Source: Patiria miniata
Taxonomy: Eukaryota > Echinodermata > Asteroidea > Valvatida > Asterinidae
DNA: 64,000 nt
NCBI RefSeq assembly: GCF_015706575.1
Contig: NW_024037060.1
Location: 69,501-133,500, forward strand
Direction: 5' to 3'
This document shows positions 41,018 to 53,000 of the stretch, piece by piece. Below the pieces are notes generated by a model. That model saw only the letters and a program-made list of their open reading frames with translations. It had not been told where the DNA came from and did not search any database. The number at the start of each line of letters is the position of its first letter. The stretch's first letter is position 1. Position numbers and translations under genes: made by a program.

Positions 41018-44000
41018 CGGCGCAGGGTGAGCGATCAAACCGAAAATGACTGCGATGATTCTGCGCGCGTGCACGTTTCAAGTGTCGGGTTGGCTCAGTG
41101 CGGAAAGGGCATATTTTCATCAATTTTGCCGAAAAACCGACAGAATCCACCAATGTTTGTTTGGTGCACATAACGTGAGTATGTCATGAGGTATTGTACG
41201 GAGTTTAGGGGCAAACTGTGCAGCGGTTCTGTGGGAAAAAGCTTGGTTGGTATGGACGTTTCTGTACTTAGTTGGAGTTTTGTATAGCAAACAGTTTAGC
41301 GGGGTAATCTGCCTATGAGGCTCCACTACGTGGAGCCTCATAGTTCTAAGAGTAGTAGTAATCTATGTGTCCTTGTCTATTGGGCCGCTGGGTTCATGAA
41401 TTCCATATGCGATGCTGACCGACCTTAATCAGGAAAATTAACTCTAAAGCAACGTTAAACTTGTACGTTGTTGTTGACTCTTTTCATCAGTTTCTCACCG
41501 CCGAGTCTAGTCGTACATGCATGACGTACGTCCGTGGCATGCAGCGTGAACGTGCAGTGCGCACGTGCGATTTGCTTAGTAACCACTAGTCTGGTTCCCA
41601 GACCTGACAATTATTCCCGACGCTCATGTCTAAATGGAACCAGACTAAGTAACCACTTTCAAACGCATGCGCACTAACTTGTAAGCGCGGTCGCCTATCC
41701 AATGACCGGGCATTTTTTAGCGACCGTGACCAGAAACATGTTTCGGCTTTGGTCATTGGTGGAGTGTTTTCATGACTTCGGTTGGCTGGAGTGACGTCAC
41801 TGCACGTTCCCACCAAAACCAAAGGAGGGCGCTAGCGTGTGCGTCTTCGTACGACGCGGTACCGGTACGGTGATGAGAAACTGATGAAAAGAGTCTACAA
41901 ACACGTACAAGTTTAACGTTGCTTTAGAGTTTATTTTCCTGATTAACGTCGGTCAGCATCACATATGGAATTCCTGAACCCCCCGGACCAATAGATAAGG
42001 ACACATAGAGTATGTAGGCGTGAAATAAGCTTCTATAACGAGGTAAAACATAACAAAACTCTGGTCAAAATTTGGGTGGTCTTATGTAGAGAATTGTCAT
42101 CCTGGACTTAAGTCGTAATGCAATGAAGACTTCGTCCAACCTGGGCTATCTGCGCAGGTATTAGCTTGCATACGCGGGCGCGTTGTCACCACACAAATTG
42201 AAGGTAGGCCCTAAATGCGTAGAAAAAGGACCGCGTAACTTTAGGTAGTCCCATAAATGTGACGGTAATACTGGACTTCCTCCGTATTATTAACCGTCAC
42301 AAATCCACATGTGGTAATTGGACCGAGAGTCCGTTGCTAAGGGAGCCGAACAGCAATTCGAAATTACAATTATTTTGTCACTTTATAGTATAGGTCACAC
42401 AATCATGACAATGTCATCTACAACTGCTTAATATCAACGGTAGCATCAGTATCACACTGGGAGGAAGGTACACTTTAACTTATCGTAATTTATGCCTAAG
42501 TCACCAAGTTGATGAGAGGGTCATATGACGTTGCTAGAACATGAATTATGCAGATCCGTGCCAACGGCCGACGCATGGAGGCCATGCGCCAGATGACAGC
42601 GCTTGCTGTACCGATAGCACAACTTGAAAGCTGCTCATCAAGATAGCAGCGGGCAAGTCGAACCGGCATGGAGGGTTTATTCCTCCATAGTCGAACTAGC
42701 CCGTTTGGCGAGTCAAACATTATTACAGCTACGGACAAAGATGAAAAGAAAGGAAGAAATAAATCATTGCATTCAGAAAGCAAATCTGTTGCTGTATTAA
42801 TTAATGGTTAAATTATTAAACCTGTTTATTAAAACACTGATAATATTGCCTCAGTCTATAATGGACAACGCGGCGGGCAACCTGAGCCCGGCTGGCTAGT
42901 GAAAAAAGGTCAAAGTCACAATGCATTTTTTTTCCTAATTTATTAATTTTTGTAGATTATTCCCGTTCCTTTATACGAAACTTTCAGTTCTGATATTCCA
43001 TGTCCATGCAAACTTACAAAAAATACAAGGATTTGAACGTGGCCCGTAAAGTAGTTTAAAAACAGCAATGTCAGTGATGTTCACCAACTTTGGGAAGTTT
43101 CTGTAGGGTACATCATTTTCGTTTGCAACAAAAGTGCTAAACTATTCTTGGCCCGCCGGTGCTTTGAGCTACTAACCTGATTTTAACTTTGTCAATCAAT
43201 TTTTGTTTTCAAGTTCAAACATCACCACAAAGGGATAACTTGAACCTCAGTTTAAAAGTTAAAAATATTCAACAAAGTTCTTTTGAAGGCCCATCTTTAA
43301 CGGATTTTATAAATCATATATTGTTTGCGAATTGCTAATGACCAGGGTTGTTGATAAAGATATTGTGTACTAGAGCTACTAGTTGTTAATGTTGCTGTGT
43401 CAATTTCTTCGTTGTTCCAAGCAGTCAGAATGATGCACAAATAAATTTCTTTTTTATTGACGAAAAAGGTTTTAGGGTCATTGCGTTTTAATGGTGATAT
43501 TATTTAAACGCATTGAGCAATTTCAGTATTTTTTTTTATCTCTAAAAGTAGTTTCTGGAATAGGTTTTCCAGTCATTATACTTATTTTGGTGCTACATAT
43601 TTTTTTATATATATTTTTGGAGGTTTGGGTTCAGCTTTTCTTTTTTTTACTCACCCTGTACTGTTGTTTAATTTAAATAAATGAAACGAGAACTGTTATA
43701 CCGTCTGCACAGTTTTCAGAAGCCCACATAATATAAAGCCTGCGGATCTCGGTCCACGACGCGGCGCTAGTATAGCACCGTGCTCGTGTTCACAACAAGG
43801 CATGCATACATCATCCGGGACATCCATGTGCATGTATGCACTGCATAATTCATGTTTTCCAGCGACGCCAACTGACCTCCGTGGCGAAATGGTGACGTAA
43901 GCATAAATTATGATAATATGTACCTTCCTCCCATTGTGATAATTCGGCACCTTCAGAGGTCTAGTTTAATTTATCTTGTAATTTTGATTTGAATTCGGAC

Positions 44001-47000
44001 GACTTTTGCAGCCATTGTTCAAGAAAGCGTCGTGTTGCATGATGTCATGGGTTGTGATAAATCCCGCCCTCACTAGCTTGCATCAAATTTTGACAGTGTG
44101 CATTGGTACGGCTGTTGCCTGTCATTCAATTTTGGTCAAAAGTGCGCCTGCATACATGCACTTTTTCAAAATGAATTGGGCTCATCCAGTATTGGTGTTA
44201 GCATCTTGTGACGGTGGCATCTTGAACTTTGAAGTGAATGAAAGTTTCAACATGTACCGGTATGTGACTGCATACTGCTTCGCTGGACTTATTTGAAACT
44301 GGTGGTAGTGTGTGAGTGTCCCAACTAATTATTTTATTTGTGTTAGCAAAGTCTGACGTACCGTACTAGTTGAAGTACATGTAAATACCGGTATGCTGTT
44401 TTAGCGAAGCCATCATATGTTTCTTTCATGCTTTGTTCTACATTTACATCTAGTACAAGTATGCAGAATAATTTGCATTTGTTGGACGGTTTTGTTGCTT
44501 ATTCCAGAACAGGAAACCCAAACTCCCACACTGGACGTCATTAATTGATTGTCAGGTATATTGTTTCAATCAGATTCAAAATGTCAAAAACTGGCAACTC
44601 CCCCTCCCCCTAACCTCTCCCTTCCCCTCCCCCACCCCCGCTTGCTATTGGGCTTGTTCCGTGCAGACAATAGACCACTCCATTAAGCCCCACCTACTGT
44701 CATGGCTGCTCAGGTGCCCAACATCACATGTACAGTCTCTCCCATGCCACACTGCATGTTCCAGGTGCTCAGGTTATGCATGCATAAACCCATGTTTGAC
44801 TTTTTTGCACGCACCTCAGACTTTTGTGCGTGCATGTCAGACATTAATCACAGTTGTGATTGGTCAAAACAACTTGGGGCGGGGCTTAGTGGATCAGTCA
44901 ATTTTTGGCGAATATCATGCTCTGGAGAAGGAAAAAAATCTAAAGCATCGCCATGTGAAAATGTTTTTATTTTAATGATTTCACTTTGAGAAAATGTTGT
45001 GCATAGAGCCTTTGCATAAGTGTAATACAATTTGAGTTGCTTTGCTGGCATTGCTACCTTGGACATGTTTTAGATGTACATGTATGGTGGGGTTTTTTTT
45101 GGTGTTTTTTTTTCTTTTTTTAAATGTATTTGTCAACTTGTTTATTTTGTTTTCAAATTTAGTTTGATGAACACTTTAATATTCAGGTTATAATTTGTGT
45201 TCATTTCCATAATTGATAAATTTGCTGATAAATTTTGTGCCTTCCTGCTCACTAAGCATGCAATGTACATTTGTAATTTACATTGTATACGAGTACATTG
45301 TTGAATATTTAGCCTGCTCCCAACCATTCGCTTTGCGTTTTCTAAATGTAGACCAATACATGTACACGTATAGTGCATTGTTGCTAAAACTGTATTTGTG
45401 TACAGGTCTAAATGTATCATTTCTGTAGTGTGTGGTAAATTAATTGAAATGTTTGGTAAATATTATTTAATTGTGTAAATTCTATATTGGCTTATTGACT
45501 ACAAATCAATTTTTAAATGGTGAAACGGGTGCTGCTACTAACTGACATGAATTGATAATCTCTTCAGTATTTTAATTTGCATGGTTTTGTGCTACTACAC
45601 CTCCTCGAATTGAATGTCAATTCTAATGAGAACATTTATTTTCATAATTGGACCAGAGTTGTAACGAGTCACTGATTTTTGTGACTCGAGTTGAGTCATT
45701 TTAAAGAAGTGACTCGAGACGAGTCGAGTCATTAGGTCGAGAAGGTCAAGTCGAGTCGAGTCGAATCACAGTTGTAGTCGAGTCGAGTCAAGTGTGTAGC
45801 TTGAGTCAATTCGAGTCACAAATATTTGAACACTATACAATAATCACAAGAGAGAAAGTCATTTTTTTGTATTTTGAAATTTTCGTTCGGGCTACTACAT
45901 GTGGTGACACCACATTTGACTCTTAATGAAAATAAAAAGGGGGTGCCAGCTGATCGCCATTCTAATAATGGGAACACTGATTAAACCACATCAACATTAT
46001 TCACGACCATCGAACGTGCCGTGAACAAAAATGGCCCGTTGTAAGTCATTGCAAATATTTTTCGCAAAGTTTTGCTAAAAATTTTGAGACTTGTCTTACA
46101 TGTATTAGCCTTCCTCGAGTCAAGTCGAGTCATTCTGATGAGAGACTCGAGTCGAGTCGAGTTATTTGCTTCCAGTGGACCGTCGCTCCCTCAATCTGGC
46201 TTCCAGATACACAATTACAAAATTTCTGCCTAAATCAAGAAGATTCAAATATGAATTTAGGAATTGTCTTTCGTGTACCCTAATTTAATTTGATTCTTGG
46301 TAATTTATATAAGATGTATCATACTAACTCTTGTTGTAAAGGTATGCACAAATTTACTAATAATTCATTGGAATTCAATTTTTGTTGCTGTATGAATGTG
46401 TGTACATTTGTATGAGTGATGTTTACAAAAAATTCATTGAAACTATTTGGTTTTTACTGATCCATTTTTGTATGTTAGTGATTTGGTCTCCCTTGTGAAT
46501 CCTCATACCACCCCATGGCTGTTAATAAATAGATTTTTTTTTTCCATTCCTCGCCAAAAACAAACTATTTGTTTTTGTGTACTCTGCCTACCCCATTAGC
46601 ACCTACATGCACAATGTAAACACCACAAAAAAAAAAGGTCCAACACTCACTGGAGGGGTCATAATTTTGTATCTGATCGTCTTATGATGAAGTCATTTGC
46701 CTTTAAGGAATGTTGTTAGCTTCATACCTCGTTTGCTACGGTACCAAAGACTGTAATTCGTCCAAGATTGACAACGGTTATGACAAATGATGCACTTTGA
46801 AAAGTTGGAAATTTTAGTACTACAAATGGAAATTGCATCATCACAATGTTACACTGCCAGAAACGAATGGCAGAAAATATTGATGGCACAGAGCTTGTAT
46901 GCATGGGAGCTCCTCGGGCACTATCTACATACATGTAGTCGATAGGGGATAATTACGTGCATGTGTGTTTGCGCTTAGCAATTTCCCCTTGCGTAATCTT

Positions 47001-50000
47001 TAAATTTGCAACTTTTCAAACTGCATCATTTTTCATAAGCCGTTGTCAATCTTGGACGATTTACAGTCTTTGTTAGCAAATAGAGTATCAAAATCTAGCT
47101 AACAAAATTATATGACAAACAGGTCCAAAGTATGACCCCTACAATGAGTGTGGACTCCCTTTATTTGCGGTGTTTATGTTCACGATATTGAATCTAGTAA
47201 CCATTTACAGGCATCACAGTGAAACCTATAAAACCTATAAAAACCTATCATTCAACCATTAAGCCTACATTGTATTTTTTTAAGTAAAATATAACAAACA
47301 TTTCTTACTGCCATACATTTTTTTTTTTAAATTAAAGAAAATGTTGAAAATGATTTGATCTAAAGATTGGTTATTATACTAAATGCCAACAAAATAACAT
47401 TGTCAATATACATACATGTACAATGTACATCTCTTGCATTGACGTCCTGCAAATTAGTTTAAGGTTACGTTATCTACGGGTACACTGTACATGTACATTT
47501 GTATATGAGTTAAGCAATTTGCTGTATTTCTACTACATTGTACCTTTTGCTAAAAATTGCAGACTGAAAATCTATGAATACCTAGATTTTTTTTCATGAA
47601 AAGGGGTGTTGTTAGGCCTGCACTACATGTACACTGTGTGTTCTTATTCCTCCATGGGCAGTTTTTGATGGTACAGGAGTACACGGTATAACCTCTGGAG
47701 TTCGTAGGATACAGAGGCTAATATTATTAACCAACACCGTAGTTCCAGCTCCCATGACTTCATGTGTGCAGTATTAGTTGAATAAAACAAGGTACCTGTA
47801 GATTAAAGTTAAAAAAATATATAGTTAAGGTTGTGTTCCCCTTGCTTTTTTTGAGTTTCGCCTTGAAAAATAGATATGTTTTTTTAAAATTGTTTTTGCC
47901 TAGCAACATAAACGTTTCATAAATTCATTTTTGAAGACACACTAAACAATAAAAACCCACCAATATTTAGTTATTGAATTATATCTTCCCAAAATTTAAA
48001 TTACAATAATTCGGCTCTCGTAGGGTGGGTTCATTTGTGCACAAATCACAAAATGCAAGCCCTTTTTTTCAGAGCGTTACGGATGCCCAAACTCAGAATA
48101 AAAAAGTTTTTTTCTCTTTAAAACAAAACATACAAATTAAAAATTTATGAGGAAAAGAAAAAAAGAGCACGGGGTAATTTTATGTAACTTTAAGCTCACA
48201 GCTCACCGTTCATCAAGGGCTTTGAGCTATACTTGAGATCTATTGCTGTGTGAGTTGATATTTACGCTTGCGTTTCTGTTCCTTGTTTCAGGATGGGACA
48301 CTCCTGGAGCAGGTTGAGATATGTGTGACGGAACAAGAGAAAAGAACCGGGGCTGCCCGCACTACCTCTATGGGCATGAAGGATGTCTACACTGTCTACT
48401 TGGTGGAAACGAGGTGAGTCAAGCAGTCTGCACACATGCATGGATTACGTAATGAAGTCTAGCATTTCTATTCATTCACTAATTGGGCGAACAAAATTAA
48501 AAGTCATTTTTGAGGTGGCACCAGATCCGCGTGCATGCTGCGTGCATTCGTAGAGACAAGGCGTGCTCACATTTTGTTTACCAATACCCAGGATGATCTT
48601 TAATCCAAGTATAAGCTTTTTAATAATAATTTGGTTGGTTACTTTTAGGGTAAATGCAAATGATCCTACGTTTATGCTTTTAGGGTGTCAAATGTCACAG
48701 TAAGTGTCAGGGATGTCATCAACCCCAAGTATTTCAACCCCCCCCCCCCCCTCCCCTTCCACTTTACAGGAAGAGTTTGGTTACTCTGTGCCTTATCGCT
48801 TCAGGAAATTTAATGTCATTGTACATGTAGCAAAGGGTCATAAGGTGCACTTGTACACTTTTTCCTCAGTTGATAATCTTGATAGTACCTATGAACACTG
48901 GTTGTAAACGCTATACCGAAACGAAAGTGTCACTGTGGTTTCTTTGAAAAAGTCTTGAATTATTTGACCTGAAGTGTTTGGATGCTGGCATGGCTGGTCG
49001 TTTAGCATGTGGGTAATTGGAATCAAGAGAGTTTGAAATCTAACCCAACAAGGAAAAATAGATACATTTCCATGATGTTACCGGTATTTCCTGCCTCGGG
49101 TGTCACTTTGCATACAAGTACATGACAAAATGCCATCAACTGAATAACAGTCAACATTTAGGCTAATATGACTGGCATCAGTCAGGTTAAATAAAATGTA
49201 TTTAATGTGTATGTAGTTTCAAAATCTTTTGCAGGAATCCATGATGACCCTTTAATACTAATTCCTTAAAATGCAATTTTGAAAATATTTTTCCGGAACC
49301 CTCCAAATATCTATGCACACTGCAGGAAACCAGTGGTAATTTACTTTTGAGTGAGACGACGACCAAAACAATTGGTCCACGTGTACATGTAGTTATTGAA
49401 TTATGACTTTACCATTTTTAATTATTGGCTTCCAGACAATTCCATTCTCGCGGGGTAGGCTGGTTCCCGCCCCATAATCAGTATCGATAATGTACGGACC
49501 AGAGCCCAGTCTACCAGGAGCCAGTCTACTTGCAAAACGGATCTGTTTGAAGCCGAAACAAATGCCTTCTTTTTCAGAGGGTTGCAGATGTCCCCCCCCC
49601 CCCCACAAAAAAAAGAGGTTTGCTGGATGGAATAAATACAACTTTACTATTAGAAGAAAATACAATTTGTTGAAGAGCACGGGGAATGCACCTCTACATG
49701 TACATGTAGGGCTGTCCCGAATATACTGAATATTCGATCATCAACCGATTATTCGAATAGCTTTTTGCTGGTTTGAATATTCAAAAGAAAGAAAAACATG
49801 CACATATATACACAACTGTGATGTTATTTTAGTCGTAACTTTGTGGTGCGTTATTGTCAGATGCCGCTGTTTGTCGAAGGTGGTTCATTGTTCTCATCTT
49901 TTTAGCAGGCTAAAGCCCAGTATGAAATACTTGCTGCTAACATTCCAGCAGCCCCTAACATTGATTGCTGCATGCACATTTTACCCAGCGCACTTTACGT

Positions 50001-53000
50001 GCAATATTTTTGACGGGCAGGGAACGCTGTACACATTTGTACCTGGCATGTGTAAACCTGATTGGCGAGTTTCAAGTATTTGAATATTCAGTCAATATCA
50101 GCTTGGAAAAATCAAATACTTAATTATTCAAAAATGGACAGCCCTATTAGCAACAGTATTTGTAGAACTGATACCCAAAATCAAAACTTCTTGTAGAAGT
50201 GTCCAAAAATACCGGTACATTTTTGTACATTTACATACTATACACGTACATGTGCATGTATATGTATGTGCACACGTTTTGTACTTTTTGCAACAATACA
50301 TTTTGTACTTTTTACCTTGTACATGTACAGGTATACAAATGTAAAAATACATGTACAGCAATATGTATCGGGAAAAGGTACCGTACATGCATATAACAAT
50401 CATGGAGGAAAGAATTCCTCCATAAGTGTATAGTACTCAGTCAAACAGGTTGAAATGTGGCATGACAAGTTTCCCTGGTTTGTTCCTGCTCTGTAACAGT
50501 GACCAATGTTCCAATTCAAAAACAGGAAACTGGTTTAGCTAATTTTGGCATGTTGTTCCAAGGAAGTGCGTGGGTAATACCCTGCTCTGGGTAATTTGGC
50601 AAGTTGACAGGCAAGATAATTTTTCATTGGGGTTATTGAACCTGCACTTTCTTTGCACTTTATATCAGGTGATTCTATCTTTAGAATATTAATCATTCCC
50701 AAAATTGTACAAAGGCAATGTTTTGTATGGAAAAACAAGCATGTTAATGGGTCAATGTAAATGCAATTTTTCTGTTTTTGATGAATCATTGTACCAGTTC
50801 ATGTACATGTACATTGTGGATGACAATAAAGCATGGAGGAAATTTTTATGCATAAATGTTTTCAAAGAGAATATTTTGGGGTTTACAATACCACAAAAAA
50901 AACCTAAATTGAACAGCACCTTCAGTTGTCAGAAAATGCATGGAGCATGTTTTATAAAGGGGGAACCGCTAAAAATAAGTTCCAATTTGTATGATTCGTT
51001 TCATCATGGACCCTGTGAGTGCAGTTTTCTTCCTGTTTGAAAATTAGTGAGTTCTAAAGGGTGTAACATGTACATCACTACATGTTACTTTTTGTAAATA
51101 ATCAAATGAAAATAAAACAAAAATCATCCAGGAATTTTCCCAAACATTTATAATTGAACCCAAATTCTGATGATGCGACCTACATGTATTATTAGAAGGT
51201 CACCTTCTAATAATACATGTTTGTCCACACCATAATATTTAGGTACATGTACATAATGTACATGTACATATGTGTACATGCATGCGTGATCTGCCTTCAT
51301 GTTTCATTTAGCAAAAGAAAGATGTTTGTGAACATGATTTATTTTACAAAGTGTTAGAAGCACCTTCAGTTGATCACATCCAGGCAAGTTAAAGGGAAGA
51401 TACAACATTTGCAAACATCAAAAAACGAAATGATCAAGGTATCACGAAATACCTTACTGAATTGTTAGGGACTGACAGTCTAAAGCATCCTTTAAAATCG
51501 TGGCTCCTGGTAAGCTGACAAAGTGACAATTTCAAGAAAAAAACGTATTTTTCCAACGCTGGTCGGCCGACCAGCGTTGGAGAAAACTGTTTTGTTTTCA
51601 AAAACTGTTCCTAATTGTTCATATCAAGTTACTCTGTCTTTTCTTGCAATTGATTATACACCTGTGAAGGGGCACAAGCCTGCTACACTGATTCTCTGAT
51701 TACCTTACAATTCCCCAAAGTGTATTAATTGCTCCATTTCATCTTAAGTGGGGTGGGGGAAACAGACTCCAAGAAAATGATAGGCTTTCTTGGTTTTTCC
51801 AGCATCTACATGTACAAGCCCAAAACATGAAACAAGTCAGTTAAACAATATTTTCTATAACATACTATAATCCTCCAAATCCATTTATTTCTGAAAATTG
51901 CAGCAAAGCAAATGTTGTGCATTCCCTTTAAGTGATCAGCAACCAGATGACATTGTATACCATTCATTGTGTATGTTATTTCTAGATAACAGAACAGGAC
52001 ATGGATTGCTTTGCACAAATAAAACCCTTCAAGTTTAGAAAACAACGGTTTCCGATGATTATGTGGCTTCCTTCACTGTTTCTTCTATCAGTAACAAGAA
52101 TAGCAAATTATGTCAAAGGGCAATTTTCTTGTTCTATAGTACAAACACAAGTAAAAGTAATGTTTCTTGCAAAGTTGGTAAAATAAAAAAGTACCGTTAG
52201 ATCCCCAGTTAATGTACCGGTATGTTGGTCATTCTATTAATTAGGGGTCCAATAGGAAATATTGTCCTTTTTGTTTAATTAAACTAAATACGAAATGTAT
52301 TATTAGGTTAATAATACTTGTAACAAACTCCAATAAGTTGCATTGATAAAAATGTACAAATTTGTTATCTTGATCCCATTTAGTTCCTGTTTTGGTTAAA
52401 AACTACTGTTTTGGTTAAAAACAAGTCGAACAATCTCATATTTTTGGCTGAAAAGTGGGACGAAAAAGTACAGTCTCTAAATAAAACAATTTTGCCTCCT
52501 TCAAAGGTAAACTACATGTATGCCATTTTTAGGTCAAAATGATGGGTGTACCTGTACTAACTCAATCTCAACATGATTACATGTAGGCCTATACAATTTT
52601 AAAGAAATAAATGTGTGAAGATGTGATGGGGTACGTTCCCCAATATTATGGTTTCACTCGTAACATTTGGTGTCCCAGTGTCCCTAAATGTTTGTGTAAA
52701 AACGATTCTGCTGTGTGTAAAGTGACTTTCATGGTCACATTCTTTACTTTTCCTTGGTACCGGTATTTAAACAATTCTGTCCATGAAAAAAAGGGATAAG
52801 AAAACGACGAGCAGCAATGCTGAGATACCAAACATACACATGTATATTACCATTTGTAATATTTCACACATAACATGGTGTCTTGTGGTGTCCCAGTTAC
52901 GGGAACTTGTGAAACCTAGTGTTTTTAATATTCCAGATGACACAAAGTTGTTAAGGATCTCCTTTCTGTTGAAAAGGTTTGCACTTTGATTTTATCATCC

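Larger units (their letters stand above)
40066..41358. mobile_element. Giant hairpin element with ~330-bp arms and a poly-C loop
   Basis: The left arm (about 40066-40163 plus 40661-40880) pairs with the right arm (about 41028-41358). Both carry TATGAGGCTCCACGTAG, GCAGATTACCCCGCTAAACTG and GTTCTGTGGGAAAAAGCTTGG (one in inverse), plus the TGCACGCGCGCAGAATGATC end. The left arm is split by the 488-bp element at 40164. The loop contains 64 consecutive C. Confidence 0.85.
39908..42157. mobile_element. Foldback element B, tandem with A, holding nested insertions
   Basis: The same family as A and immediately adjacent, sharing one CTGCGCAG (39908-39915); the other is at 42150-42157. Left part 39916-40065 and right part 41359-42149 match A (GGACTCCCTTTCCTCCCTAC, ACCGGGCGAAAA, CATATGCGATG.TGACC). 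A 1.3-kb hairpin element is inserted at about 40066-41358, and a 61-bp MITE at 41587. Confidence 0.8.

Noticed and set aside
40832-41173. Poly-proline / poly-glycine frames
   Set aside because: Produced by the 64-C run inside a hairpin element; not a gene.
38043-42157. CRISPR-like array
   Set aside because: Repeats are palindromic, unevenly spaced and bounded by inverted termini in an animal intron; no cas genes. A transposon is the better reading.
42496-42783. 95-codon minus-strand frame in SNX4 intron 1
   Set aside because: No domain, no exon structure; length is within chance expectation.
46722-46934. 70-codon minus-strand frame within the 46619 element
   Set aside because: Falls across a foldback arm; no transposase motif.
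37934-48291. Assembly chimera suggested by the shift in word bias inside SNX4 intron 1
   Set aside because: Exons on both sides join in phase into one SNX4 protein in the right order, so a false join is unlikely, though not excluded.
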